From the NCBI RefSeq assembly GCF_025685575.1, contig NZ_JAGSYD010000003.1, forward strand, positions 682,001 to 746,000: 64,000 nucleotides of DNA, read 5' to 3'. Source of the stretch: Granulicella cerasi. Lineage in GTDB: Bacteria; Acidobacteriota; Terriglobia; Terriglobales; Acidobacteriaceae. Shown here one piece after another: positions 34,511 through 43,009 of the stretch (the stretch's first letter is position 1; each line of letters begins with the position of its first letter). Below the pieces are notes generated by a model that was given only the letters and a program-made list of their open reading frames with translations, did not search any database and was not told the DNA's origin. Both the position numbers and the translations under genes were made by a program.

Positions 34511-35203
34511 TCATTTACGCAATGGTGGCGGGAATCCTATCCAAGTGATGACTTCTCCGACGATGCTCCAATCGCCGTCCTTTTGCACTACCTGCACCTG
34601 GTGGCGCGGGGACGTGTGCTGCGGCACGAGAAGATAGAGGTCTTTCGATTGCTTACGCAGCCATTTGACTGTGACGCCGTCCGAGTCGCGCGCTGCCACC
34701 ATCTTGCCTGCCATCTTCTCTAAGCTCCTGGGCGTTGCGTCGATGAAGGCGATATAGCCGGTTTCAAGGATTGGAGACATCGAATCGCCTTCGATGGGGA
34801 TTCCGACCAGCTTGCCGCCAGCAGGGATGACGTTCTTCGGGAGCTTGATGGTGTAATCAATCTCCTTGTCGTTGATCGCCCTTGGTGTACCTGCGGCTGC
34901 AGCGTCCTTTAGTACCGGGATCTCGCGGTCTGCCGTTGCTTGTACAGGCTCGACGCCCGCTTGCTCGTACCACCACACGCGCTCGTCATCAGGCGCAATT
35001 CTGCCGAAAGCCATAAGTGCCTTGGCTTTAGGTAGATCGAGCCCTTTTTCCCATCGCGATATCTGGACGTGGCTTACGCCTGCGACTGTTGCCATCTGCG
35101 CCTGTGTGTAGGCGAGCCTTGCTCGTAATTCCTTCAATTTAGGCGCAACTATGGCTATTGCATTTTGCCGCGCAAGAATTCTTTCATTTTTGTTGACTGG
35201 CAC
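34511..35203 (-). CDS. phage repressor, Cro/CI HTH with S24 (LexA-type) peptidase
   Basis: A 230-residue repressor. The N-terminal HTH (TQAQMATVAGVSHVQISRWE) is followed by a linker with a likely Ala-Gly cleavage point (DAAAAGTPRA). The C-terminal S24 domain has the catalytic Ser in GIPIEGDSMSPILETGYIAF and Lys in DGVTVKWLRKQ. It should keep the prophage silent and self-cleave with RecA after DNA damage, unlike the Mu repressor, which is ClpX-controlled. GTG 35203 follows AAAGGA; the start codon lies inside the operator palindrome. The frame continues upstream but without support. Confidence 0.88.
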   Translation of the reverse strand: MPVNKNERILARQNAIAIVAPKLKELRARLAYTQAQMATVAGVSHVQISRWEKGLDLPKAKALMAFGRIAPDDERVWWYEQAGVEPVQATADREIPVLKDAAAAGTPRAINDKEIDYTIKLPKNVIPAGGKLVGIPIEGDSMSPILETGYIAFIDATPRSLEKMAGKMVAARDSDGVTVKWLRKQSKDLYLLVPQHTSPRHQVQVVQKDGDWSIVGEVITWIGFPPPLRK

Positions 35204-35221
35204 TAAAGAATCCTTTAGTGT
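35193..35221 (+). promoter_or_regulatory. early promoter with embedded operator palindrome
   Basis: TTGACT (35193-35198) and TAGTGT (35216-35221) are 17 bases apart, a good sigma-70 layout pointing into the Ner-like and transposase genes. The spacer holds the perfect palindrome CACTAAAG-AATC-CTTTAGTG (35201-35220), which also covers the repressor start codon. Repressor or Ner-like binding here would block early transcription and could autoregulate the repressor. A half-site CCTTTAGTAC recurs at 34905 within the repressor gene. Confidence 0.75.
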
Positions 35222-35245
35222 TCCTCTTGTCCGAGAGGTTTCAAT

Positions 35246-35464
35246 TTGAGCGTCCAGTTTAGCCCAACGATTGAGCAGGCAAAGGCAGCTTTGCGGTTGC
35301 GCCCCAACTTCAGCGAGATCGCGCGCGATCTCGGTGTTACGCCGCAGCATGTCCGCCGTGTTTTCTGGGGCCTTAGCACCTCCGCTCGCGTGAGCAAGGC
35401 GATCCACAAGAGCGTGCAAAAGAAGGCACGCCAGAAGAACATGCTGAAGACGGTGGCGGCGTGA
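35246..35464 (+). CDS. Ner/Cro-like small DNA-binding protein
   Basis: A 72-residue basic protein with a helix-turn-helix (NFSEIARDLGVTPQHVRRVF). It is the first gene of the early operon, divergent from the repressor across 42 bases, precisely the place of Mu ner, which shuts down early and repressor promoters. It begins at TTG 35246 with GAGAGG upstream. Its stop overlaps the next start (GTGA). Confidence 0.7.
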   Translation: MSVQFSPTIEQAKAALRLRPNFSEIARDLGVTPQHVRRVFWGLSTSARVSKAIHKSVQKKARQKNMLKTVAA

Positions 35465-35961
35465 GCAAGTCATACACGAATCATGCTGGCCGCCGTGGTG
35501 CTGGGTCACCTGCAAAGGGCGCGCGACGTTTTTCAGGCTCCGCCCAAGGGAAGCTCTTCGGCAAGGTCGAATCGATCCTTCCAGGCACGATCACGGACGG
35601 CGGAACAGTACGCGTCCTTGTCGCCGAGGCCATGAGCAACTGCGGCCTTAGCCGCGTCCAGATTGCCGATGCAATCGCTCGACTGACCGGCCTCTCTGTG
35701 ACTGAGAGACAGCTCAACAATTTTTCAGCCGACAGCCGTCCTGAGTACCGCTTCCCACTCGAACTCACTCGCGCATTCTGCACGGTGACCGGCGATGATC
35801 GCTTGCTCACATTTAGCGCGGAGCTCGCCGGTCTGCACGTCATCGACGACGACGGGATGCAGCTGCTCGAGCTGGGCCGCGAATACCTACGCCAGAAGCG
35901 TGCTGCCGCAGCAATGGCGAGCTATGAACGCATCCTGCAGGGGGTGGAGATCGATGGCTAG
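35461..35961 (+). CDS. early phage protein with HTH-like region
   Basis: A 166-residue protein. The N-terminus is basic and disordered; the core VAEAMSNCGLSRVQIADAIA, SVTERQLNNFSADSR resembles a helix-turn-helix as in CII-like regulators. The C-terminal part (GMQLLELGREYLRQKRAAAA) is helical. It overlaps the transposase start by 8 bases. It may assist the transposase or act as a regulator; the family is known from transposable phages only by position in my judgement. Confidence 0.5.
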   Translation: MSKSYTNHAGRRGAGSPAKGARRFSGSAQGKLFGKVESILPGTITDGGTVRVLVAEAMSNCGLSRVQIADAIARLTGLSVTERQLNNFSADSRPEYRFPLELTRAFCTVTGDDRLLTFSAELAGLHVIDDDGMQLLELGREYLRQKRAAAAMASYERILQGVEIDG

Positions 35962-38056
35962 TCTTCCGATTACCCCCTGGCTCACTCTGCCTGAGTTCAT
36001 TGCTCTGTCTGGATGGCGACGCTCAAACGTCTATCGCCTGCAGGCGGAGGACAAGATCGCCACGCGCAAAGATGGACGCGCAACCCTTTACGCGAGCGCT
36101 TCGCTACCTGCGGAAGCACTCGCCAAGCTGGAAACCCCGAGCAAGCCCCACATTGAGCTGATGCGTCCCCCCGCGCCGTCCCCGGTGCAAGCGCCGCTCT
36201 TTGATGCCGCGAGCTCTCAGGGACCAGGCCGTCGTATCGTGCTCTCTGCGGAAGCCGAACGGCAGGCGATGGAGCGGCTGAGCATCCTGCAGCCGCTCCT
36301 AGACTTCTGCGACAACGCTGCAGCGCGTGAGCGTATGCGCGCCTCGCTCCGCTTTGCGGATGGCCGTCGTATCAACACGTCGGACGATCTGGCGCTCTAC
36401 CTGGTGGAGCTGCACAAGGACAGCAAGCACCGCGTCAGCCGCCCGACGCTGTGGCGCTGGAAGAAGGCATACACCGATCCGAAGCAAGGCGGACTGTCCG
36501 CGCTCGCACGCAAAGTACGCGAGGACAAGGGAACGTCGCAATGGGCGAAGCGTTGGCCCGAGGCGGCGAAGATGGTGGCTGCCGCGTACATGGACGCCTG
36601 GCAGAGCAAGCGCACCGCCTACCGCGCGCTCGAACGTCAGTACGCGAAGTACGGCATGGCCGCAAACGATGTGCCTAGCTATGAGGCCGTCTGCGACTTC
36701 CTCAGCTCATTGCCCGCCGCTCCGGTTGTCCTCGCCCGCGAAGGTGAGCGCGCCTATGCCGCTCGCTTCGCCACGTACCTCACGAGAGGCTATGAGGACA
36801 TCGCGCCGAACAGCGTTTGGGTTTCGGATCACTGCATCCATGACGTTGAGGTTCGCAACGATTGCTTCGATGGTGTCGCTGAGAACGCGCCTATGCGCCT
36901 GCGCCTCACGGCGCTCATGGATCTGCGCTCGCGGATGATCGTCGGCGCAACATGGACACCGGAAGGCAGCAGCCGATCGATCTCCACGGTGCTTGCCCAG
37001 GCTGTACGTCGCTTCGGCCCCTGCGACACCTTCTATTGCGACAACGGCAAGGACTTCCAGAAGGTCGGACGCTTCGCCGCTGCAGCCAACCAGTCCGAGC
37101 ACGTCAGCGAAGACATGCTTCAGATCGAACGCGCTGGCGCGCTGCGGATGCTCGGGATCAAGGTGCAGTACTGCATCAAGTACCACCCGCAGAGCAAGCC
37201 GATCGAGCGCATGTTCCGCACGATGCACCTCGGCCTCGACGCGATCCTGCCGCACTACACGACGGGCAATATGTACACCCGCCCCGATCGCGCAAACGAA
37301 GACGGAGCACTACACCGGAAGCTTGTGCGTATCGATAAGGGGCATCTGTCGCCGCTGATCCCGGCCTCGCATTTCATCCGCATGGCCGCAACGTGGCTCT
37401 TCGATGACTACAACCAGCGACACAAGCACGAAGGCCGTGGGATGAAAGGTCGCACGGCTGCGGAGATCTTCTTCGCGGGATGGAGCGAGCAGTCACGGCG
37501 TCACGTAGAGGAATCGACCCTCGACATGCTGCTCTGGCAACGTGAGAACCGCGTCGTCCGCAACGGTGCTGTGCTCATCAACAATCGCCGCATGATCGGT
37601 GCGACGCCGTATGACGTGCAGCAGCTCCACCTCATCGCCAAGGCAGGCGAAGAGCGCACCAACGTAATCGTCTGCTTCGACCCGAACGCCCCGGAACGCG
37701 CGGTCGTCACCGACCTGGACGGCCACAAGGTCTGCGACGTTCGCCAGGAAGAGCATGTGACGCAGTCGGCAGCGGCTAACGCAGCGATCGCGGCAAGTAT
37801 GCAAGAGCGCCGCACCCTGCGGAACGACACCGCTGCAAGCATTCGCAAGCTACGCCACGATGTCGTGCGCAGCGGCCACACCACCGCCGCTCAGGACTTG
37901 CACGAGCGCGCCATGTTGCCGATGGCGGTTGGCGACCACATCACCCAGCGTGCCATGCAGACGCAGGTTGTGAACACTCAGGTGCCGAGCAAGCACCTCC
38001 ACGCAGAAGACATCGGCGACATGCTCGCCGCCACCCTCGCAGGAGCAAATCAGTAA
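35954..38056 (+). CDS. Mu-type transposase (MuA-like)
   Basis: A 700-residue DDE transposase that joins phage ends to target DNA and drives replicative transposition. An N-terminal winged-helix segment (LPEFIALSGWRRSNVYRLQA) resembles the MuA DNA-binding domain. The catalytic triad is Asp 292 (VWVSDHCIHD), Asp 363 (FYCDNGKDF) and Glu 418 (QSKPIERMF), spaced like MuA (269/336/392). The C-terminal beta-barrel region follows, ending in a tail that probably contacts the ATPase. The ATG at 35954 has GGAG upstream. TAATG overlap with the next gene. It is located mid-prophage, not at an end. Confidence 0.93.
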   Translation: MASLPITPWLTLPEFIALSGWRRSNVYRLQAEDKIATRKDGRATLYASASLPAEALAKLETPSKPHIELMRPPAPSPVQAPLFDAASSQGPGRRIVLSAEAERQAMERLSILQPLLDFCDNAAARERMRASLRFADGRRINTSDDLALYLVELHKDSKHRVSRPTLWRWKKAYTDPKQGGLSALARKVREDKGTSQWAKRWPEAAKMVAAAYMDAWQSKRTAYRALERQYAKYGMAANDVPSYEAVCDFLSSLPAAPVVLAREGERAYAARFATYLTRGYEDIAPNSVWVSDHCIHDVEVRNDCFDGVAENAPMRLRLTALMDLRSRMIVGATWTPEGSSRSISTVLAQAVRRFGPCDTFYCDNGKDFQKVGRFAAAANQSEHVSEDMLQIERAGALRMLGIKVQYCIKYHPQSKPIERMFRTMHLGLDAILPHYTTGNMYTRPDRANEDGALHRKLVRIDKGHLSPLIPASHFIRMAATWLFDDYNQRHKHEGRGMKGRTAAEIFFAGWSEQSRRHVEESTLDMLLWQRENRVVRNGAVLINNRRMIGATPYDVQQLHLIAKAGEERTNVIVCFDPNAPERAVVTDLDGHKVCDVRQEEHVTQSAAANAAIAASMQERRTLRNDTAASIRKLRHDVVRSGHTTAAQDLHERAMLPMAVGDHITQRAMQTQVVNTQVPSKHLHAEDIGDMLAATLAGANQ

Positions 38057-39063
38057 TGCCACTCACAGCCGCACGCAGAGCCCAACTCGACAAGCTCACG
38101 CTACCTGACGACGCCCAGATGCAGGCACGAACACGTCGCTTTATGCTGCACTCCGGGCTAACGATCGAAGAGCTTGCCGATTGCATCGGATATGCACGTT
38201 CATCCCTAGGTCTTTTCCTGCAGGGTCGTTACGGTCTGCACCACGAGGGCAAGCGCGAAAACACCAAGGAAATGCGTGCACGCCTCAAGGAGTTCATGGA
38301 TCTCCATGAACTGCAGGCCGAGTCCCGCCTCGATAGCCACCGCCATTACGAGACGTCCTCTGTCACCGACGTACGACGCGCCACGCTCAACGCGCTGAAT
38401 CGTGGCACGGCTTACATCGTCGACGGGCCTCCAGGCACGCAGAAGACGCACGCGCTACTACACGTTGGTGGAGAGATCAAGGAGCAAGACCTCGGTCGTT
38501 TCGTCTACGTGTACGCGCGTATTAACCACTCGCCGCAGTCGTTCCTGATGGAGTGCTGCTGTGCGGCGGGAATCCCGAATCGCGGCACCATCGACCAGCT
38601 GCTGCGGAAGCTTCGCTTCTTCCTGGCTGGCAAGCGCACCGTGTTCGTGGTCGACGAAGCGCAGCACCTCGACAACGCCGGTCTGGAAGTACTGCGCCAG
38701 CTGCTCGATCTGCCGCCGTACTTCGGTGTGGTGCTGGCAGGTTCGCACGACCTCACGCAGCGCGTGAGCCACTGGCAGATGGAGCAGTGGCGCTCGCGCG
38801 TGCGCAAGACCATCTTTCTCAACGGCCCCTCGCGTGAAGAAGCCCGCGCCATCCTGCGCGGTGAGCTGGGCCAGCACATCCCCGACGCGGTATGCGATCA
38901 GACGATCGCAAGCTGCACGTCGGCTGGCGTTCGCACAGTGCGCAAAGGCAATAAGGCCGTTGAGCAGCCATATGAGTTCATCTCCGCGCGCGATCTTTTC
39001 TTCTCGATCGAACACGCACAGGACACCCTCGCAACGCCGAAAGGAGCAGCAAAATGCGCTTGA
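38056..39063 (+). CDS. MuB-like AAA ATPase, target-selection protein
   Basis: A 335-residue AAA+ protein that should bind target DNA, recruit the transposase and give target immunity. The N-terminus has an HTH (LTIEELADCIGYARSSLGLF), as in MuB. Walker A GPPGTQKT lies at residues 124-131, Walker B TVFVVDEAQHLD at about 195-206, and a sensor-like GVVLAGSHDLT follows. Translationally coupled to the transposase by TAATG. Confidence 0.9.
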   Translation: MPLTAARRAQLDKLTLPDDAQMQARTRRFMLHSGLTIEELADCIGYARSSLGLFLQGRYGLHHEGKRENTKEMRARLKEFMDLHELQAESRLDSHRHYETSSVTDVRRATLNALNRGTAYIVDGPPGTQKTHALLHVGGEIKEQDLGRFVYVYARINHSPQSFLMECCCAAGIPNRGTIDQLLRKLRFFLAGKRTVFVVDEAQHLDNAGLEVLRQLLDLPPYFGVVLAGSHDLTQRVSHWQMEQWRSRVRKTIFLNGPSREEARAILRGELGQHIPDAVCDQTIASCTSAGVRTVRKGNKAVEQPYEFISARDLFFSIEHAQDTLATPKGAAKCA

Positions 39064-39251
39064 TCCGTACTGCGGCCGAAGCCGCTCGCAACTTGAAGCA
39101 CAACCTTGACGTGCGCTGTGAGATGCTCGCCGTCGCCTTCGAGCGGGGTGACGTGTGGGAAGCCATCAAGCTTGCTGTGCTCCCGGCCACAGCCACAGCC
39201 GTAGTCGCACTGATCTGCTGGCCGCTCATCGTCTTCATCCTTCTCGCCTAA
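39054..39251 (+). CDS. small membrane protein after MuB
   Basis: 65 residues with a C-terminal membrane helix (PATATAVVALICWPLIVFIL) and a basic N-terminal helix. AAAGGAG lies well placed before the ATG at 39054, inside the end of the ATPase gene. Unknown family. Confidence 0.55.
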   Translation: MRLIRTAAEAARNLKHNLDVRCEMLAVAFERGDVWEAIKLAVLPATATAVVALICWPLIVFILLA

Positions 39252-39282
39252 CCATCACGCAGCACTCACCAGAAAGGCACGC

Positions 39283-39885
39283 ATGACCACCGCATCCACC
39301 CCAGCCCTCGAAACCATCACAGGCGCTTACGCCTCGCTTCCGAACACCACCGTGATCGAGCGCGTGGTCGCGATGTCGCTCGCGGACTCCAACTACAAGC
39401 CGACGGACAAGGACATCGATGAATGCGTGCTTGAGTATCAGGCCGCGCAGGAGCTGCTCCGCGCCGCCCAGGATACGCACGACGAGGTGAAGAACCGTCT
39501 CATCGGCATCGTCCGCAAGCACGGCTCCATTCCCGACGGGGCCAGCGAGTCGAAGCGTCTCAGCGGCACGCGCAACGCCGCCACGGTAACCGTCGGCAAG
39601 AGCACCAGCCTGCGCGAGTCCGCGATCGGCGACCTGCGCGAATATCTCAACGAGCGCAACGTGCCGCAGCTCTTTGGGCGCATGTTCTCGATCGAGACGA
39701 AACACAAGCTCGTCGAGAGCGCACACGACGTCCTGGCCACGGTTGATCTGCCGAAGCGCACGCATGACCGCATCGCGCAACTGTTCGGCGTCTGCATCGA
39801 CGTCAAGACCAAGGCTCCGGTGCTCAAGGTCGATGCCATCACGCCCGAGAAGATCAAGCGCACGAAGCGCGGAAAGGCGGCGTAG
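39283..39885 (+). CDS. early phage protein, in the Mu Gam position
   Basis: A 200-residue soluble protein. A charged helical stretch (LEYQAAQELLRAAQDTHDEV) precedes a beta-like segment (GTRNAATVTVGKSTSL) and a basic end (EKIKRTKRGKAA). This is the broad layout of Gam-like host-nuclease inhibitors, and in Mu gam follows B, but the sequence is not close enough for me to assert it. AAAGGC upstream of ATG 39283 is a weak ribosome site. Confidence 0.5.
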   Translation: MTTASTPALETITGAYASLPNTTVIERVVAMSLADSNYKPTDKDIDECVLEYQAAQELLRAAQDTHDEVKNRLIGIVRKHGSIPDGASESKRLSGTRNAATVTVGKSTSLRESAIGDLREYLNERNVPQLFGRMFSIETKHKLVESAHDVLATVDLPKRTHDRIAQLFGVCIDVKTKAPVLKVDAITPEKIKRTKRGKAA

Positions 39886-39887
39886 CG

Positions 39888-40484
39888 ATGGCGAAGCTCA
39901 CCCCACTAAAGGCGCTTGAGATTGAGCGCTCGCACGCGTTCGATTCAGCATCCTCGATTATCGAGTGCCATTGCCTGAAGGTCGAAGTCGATGGCTTCGA
40001 GGGCGACTACTACGACCTCAACACTTGCGATGAAACGCTGACCACCACCGTGGCTGAGTGCGCGGACTACCTCGAATGGCTCGGCTGCATTCATCGCATC
40101 CAGGGCGCTGAGCACATTGTCGGCATCTTCAATGAATCAGAAGCCCTGCGAGAGGCTGATGCTCTTCCAACACCTGAGAGCAGCCTTGATCTCTTCCACG
40201 AAGCGAGCGAGCCAACTGTCGCGACGAAGAGGGCGCGAGTTCTCTCCCTGGCACTCCACGCCGCTGGCGTTGTCGCAGCCGCTTCCATGATGGTGCGCGA
40301 GGGAACGGACGGCGATGAAGCTCTGCGCAGATCGTCACTCGGCCTGACGCTTCGCTTGATGGACCTCTTCGGCAGCGCTGCGAATGCTGCTGAGGCCATC
40401 ACGGAGGTCGCGAATGAGCTCGGTCTCAACCTGATTCCCGAACTGGTGCCAACGCCACAGGAGATCGCCGATGCCGCCGACTAG
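39888..40484 (+). CDS. early phage protein of unknown function
   Basis: A 198-residue acidic protein starting 2 bases after the preceding stop. The N-terminal part is beta-rich (ECHCLKVEVDGFEGDYYDLN), the C-terminal part helical (LRLMDLFGSAANAAEAITEV). The end of the gene overlaps the next by 14 bases. No motif recognised. Confidence 0.5.
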   Translation: MAKLTPLKALEIERSHAFDSASSIIECHCLKVEVDGFEGDYYDLNTCDETLTTTVAECADYLEWLGCIHRIQGAEHIVGIFNESEALREADALPTPESSLDLFHEASEPTVATKRARVLSLALHAAGVVAAASMMVREGTDGDEALRRSSLGLTLRLMDLFGSAANAAEAITEVANELGLNLIPELVPTPQEIADAAD

Positions 40485-40758
40485 CGCCCAGGTCGAAGAG
40501 CGCCGCAAGGCACTCATTAAAGACCGCGAAGATCTGCAGGACACGAAGACAGACCTGCAGCGTCATCTCGGTTTCGCAGCTCAGGCCGTGCAGCATATCG
40601 ACCCCACGGCACACGACATGCGAGACAGCATCTCGTGCCTCGATCAACTCGATCGCCAGCTCACCACGATTCGCAACATCGCCCTGCAGGTACGTCGCGG
40701 CACACGCGCCGTGCAGAAACGCCACGAAGAGCAACAGAACGGAGTTTTCAAAGCATGA
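40471..40758 (+). CDS. early phage coiled-coil protein
   Basis: A 95-residue, highly charged helical protein (EERRKALIKDREDLQDTKTD, then LDQLDRQLTTIRNIALQVRR). It may bind nucleic acid or another phage protein; unknown. Its stop overlaps the next start (ATGA). Confidence 0.5.
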   Translation: MPPTSAQVEERRKALIKDREDLQDTKTDLQRHLGFAAQAVQHIDPTAHDMRDSISCLDQLDRQLTTIRNIALQVRRGTRAVQKRHEEQQNGVFKA

Positions 40759-41309
40759 TTACCGCAAGCGCCCTCACCGCACACTTCGCCGAGCAAGGCA
40801 TTCAGCGCACCGGCCCCGACGCCACCTATGTAGTCCTCGACGATCATGGCGTCGTGGTCTGCCTCACTGAAGCTGATCTCGATAGCTGGTTCGCGAGCCT
40901 CACGCCGGAACTCAAAGCATCGCTCTATGAGCTTGCCAACGATGGCCCCAGCGACGACGCCAAGAACGTGCTGGAGGCGCTCACGCTGCGCAACGGCGTC
41001 AACGCCTACCTCGATGCAGTCGACAGCGTCGAGCGCAAGTACAACTCGCTAGTCGCGGCTCCGATCGATGTGCGGGTTGGTCATGCCCATGCTGCGCTCG
41101 GGTTCGATCCACGTGCCGCCGCAGTGGATACAGCCCATCTCCCGCCCGTGGAGTCGCTTGATGTCCCTAGGCTCGATCTTCGCCTGGCAAAGCGGGCAAA
41201 TTATGCCGAGGAAGGACTCGGCGATAGCGCGGCGCTGGGCGTTGGTGAGCTTGGGCATGGAGCAATGCTACAGACCCCGCCTGTGGAGCTGCTGGAGGCG
41301 CGACCGTGA
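40755..41309 (+). CDS. early phage protein; 3' half overlaps an antisense zinc-motif frame
   Basis: A 184-residue frame, ATGA-coupled to the preceding gene and GTGA-coupled to the following one, which supports its ends. The first 100 residues look natural (ATYVVLDDHGVVVCLTEADL, VLEALTLRNGVNAYLDAVDS). The last 85 (ALGFDPRAAAVDTAHLPPVE) have the composition of a frame opposite another gene. An antisense frame with two CxxC pairs lies at 41049-41258. Confidence 0.5.
   Translation: MITASALTAHFAEQGIQRTGPDATYVVLDDHGVVVCLTEADLDSWFASLTPELKASLYELANDGPSDDAKNVLEALTLRNGVNAYLDAVDSVERKYNSLVAAPIDVRVGHAHAALGFDPRAAAVDTAHLPPVESLDVPRLDLRLAKRANYAEEGLGDSAALGVGELGHGAMLQTPPVELLEARP
41049..41258 (-). CDS. possible antisense zinc-ribbon small protein
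   Basis: A 69-residue minus-strand frame: MPKLTNAQRRAIAESFLGII, then CPLCQAKIEPRDIKRLHG and CIHCGGTWIEP. Two well spaced CxxC pairs and natural composition argue for a real protein. Against it: the ribosome site is poor and it lies within the plus-strand early operon. Confidence 0.4.
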   Translation of the reverse strand: MPKLTNAQRRAIAESFLGIICPLCQAKIEPRDIKRLHGREMGCIHCGGTWIEPERSMGMTNPHIDRSRD

Positions 41310-41566
41310 TCGAACTCACTCCGTTTGAGCAGATCGTCAAGGCTGGCGGCTGCGTCTACGGCAACTCACCCGGCCAAGGAAAGACGTACTGCAGGGCCGC
41401 CGTGGTGCCGGGTGAGATTTGGTGCACACGCCACAAGCTCATCGTCGCCAGCGAGACGAAAGCGTCGCAGCAAACCATCAACCAGCAAGCCGAGCGAAAC
41501 GCCGCAGCTTTCAAACGTCGGTATCGCGAATGGCTCGACAACAACGTGCAAAGGAGAACCGCATGA
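41306..41566 (+). CDS. small early phage protein with cysteines
   Basis: An 86-residue protein, GTG start at 41306 overlapping the preceding stop. CVYGNSPGQGKTYCRAAVV and IWCTRH give three cysteines and a histidine that may bind zinc; the rest is a charged helix. Its stop overlaps the next ATG. Unknown function. Confidence 0.45.
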   Translation: MIELTPFEQIVKAGGCVYGNSPGQGKTYCRAAVVPGEIWCTRHKLIVASETKASQQTINQQAERNAAAFKRRYREWLDNNVQRRTA

Positions 41567-42084
41567 CGTCACAGGAATTCGTTCAGTCAAAATATCCGAC
41601 CGCTTACGCAGCTTTTCTAGTTGGTGAGGGCTATATCATCCGTCGCGCTCGTGATGGCTTTGAACCTCTCACGCATGAACCTCGAGCGACGCCCGATGAA
41701 GCATGGATGGACGCCGTGCAGACGATCTCCCACGGTACTTCGACACCACGCTTTGGGATTGAGCAGCGCGAAGCAGCTGTAAAGGCGATTCTTCTCGAAT
41801 GGCCCTTCGCTGGCCCATCAGCCAAGGAACTGATGAACGCGGATAGCGACTCCATTGAGAACATCGCGGTTTACCTGCAAATGCTGCTCGCAGAAGTAAC
41901 AGAGCAGATGCCCTCTCGTGTCCACAAGCCGCGCGTGTTCCTTGACGGCGATACCTGGTGCGCCCTCTACGGCGACGACTTGCAGGTGGGCGTAGCGGGC
42001 TTCGGTGAAACACCGGCACTCGCTGTCGAAGCCTTCGATAAAGCCTGGGTTTCGACGCGCCGCACGCAGGAGCCGAAGGCATAG
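41563..42084 (+). CDS. early phage protein of unknown function
   Basis: A 173-residue acidic protein. ATG 41563 follows AAGGAGAACCGC and overlaps the previous stop. EDGDTWCALYG-like beta segment near the end (RVFLDGDTWCALYGDDLQVG, VAGFGETPALAVEAFDKAW) resembles a small phage beta-alpha domain common in early regions. No assigned function. Confidence 0.5.
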   Translation: MTSQEFVQSKYPTAYAAFLVGEGYIIRRARDGFEPLTHEPRATPDEAWMDAVQTISHGTSTPRFGIEQREAAVKAILLEWPFAGPSAKELMNADSDSIENIAVYLQMLLAEVTEQMPSRVHKPRVFLDGDTWCALYGDDLQVGVAGFGETPALAVEAFDKAWVSTRRTQEPKA

Positions 42085-42086
42085 CT

Positions 42087-42524
42087 ATGACCGACACTCT
42101 CTTCGCCTTCAGCGAGCACATCCTCGACCGCGTGGAAGACATCTTCGCCGGGCGCGAGGTGGCGCGTCCGCTGACGGACGAAGAGGGATACGTCCTCGTG
42201 GTGCTACGCCTACACGTCGGCAAAGCCAACAGCATCGCGCGTGCCGACCTTTGCGAACAGACAGGCATCGCCGATCGCACGGTACGAGCCATCGTCAGCG
42301 ATCTGCGTTTGCAGTTTGCACTGCCGATCGGAAGCAACCGCGAGAACGGCGGCTACTACCTGCCCGAGACGCTCGCGGAGGTCAGCGAGCTGACGGAGCC
42401 GATGGTGCGCCAAGCCCTAAGCCTGTTGCGCAGCGTGCGCTCGCTGCGCGGCAGAAGCGCCACCGCCGAGCTGCTCGGCCAGGTGCGGATCGAATTGCAG
42501 AGCAGCGAGGAAGAGGAGCAGTAA
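42087..42524 (+). CDS. winged-helix early phage protein
   Basis: A 145-residue protein. The core HVGKANSIARADLCEQTGIA, DRTVRAIVSDLRLQF followed by LPIGSNRENGGYYLPE is a winged helix with a wing ending in GYY, as in phage DNA-binding replication or regulatory proteins. It starts 2 bases after the previous stop. It could be a middle or late gene activator; this is not shown. Confidence 0.6.
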   Translation: MTDTLFAFSEHILDRVEDIFAGREVARPLTDEEGYVLVVLRLHVGKANSIARADLCEQTGIADRTVRAIVSDLRLQFALPIGSNRENGGYYLPETLAEVSELTEPMVRQALSLLRSVRSLRGRSATAELLGQVRIELQSSEEEEQ

Positions 42525-42526
42525 CC

Positions 42527-43009
42527 ATGTCAGACCGTCTATTCAACAACTCGACACCGACGAAGATTCGCCTGCAGAACTGGGGCTACATCTTCGTGAA
42601 GAACACCACCTGCCGGAGCTGCGAGCAGCAGGTCGAAGTCTGGAAGACCAAGAACGGCAAGGACGTTCTATACGATCCGGCATCCACGAGCCGTGAAGCG
42701 ATGACGTGCCACTTCGTATCGTGCCCTGTGCGCAGCGGTAGGCGCGCCGCGAAGGCTGATATCGAAGAGCGTTCGAGCGACCGCCCTGCGAACATGGCCG
42801 ACGCGATGCAGCAGTCGGTGACAGACGACATCCAGCGGATGCTGCAGCAGATTCACGCGCGCCATCACGCGCAGGCTGTCGTGATCGTGTATCCCGATGG
42901 AGCTTGGCAGGCAGTGTGGACGGAGACTGCGCACGCGGAAGACGTGCGCACGAACATGATCACCGCAGCCAACGGCGTGCGCGTTCACATGCAAGGAGCA
43001 CGCCGATGA
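42527..43009 (+). CDS. early phage protein with CxxC
   Basis: A 160-residue protein with TCRSCEQQVEVWKTKNGKDV and a second Cys pair further on (MTCHFVSCPV), probably one zinc site. The C-terminal part (QAVVIVYPDGAWQAVWTE) is a beta-alpha unit. ATGA-coupled to the next gene. Confidence 0.5.
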   Translation: MSDRLFNNSTPTKIRLQNWGYIFVKNTTCRSCEQQVEVWKTKNGKDVLYDPASTSREAMTCHFVSCPVRSGRRAAKADIEERSSDRPANMADAMQQSVTDDIQRMLQQIHARHHAQAVVIVYPDGAWQAVWTETAHAEDVRTNMITAANGVRVHMQGARR

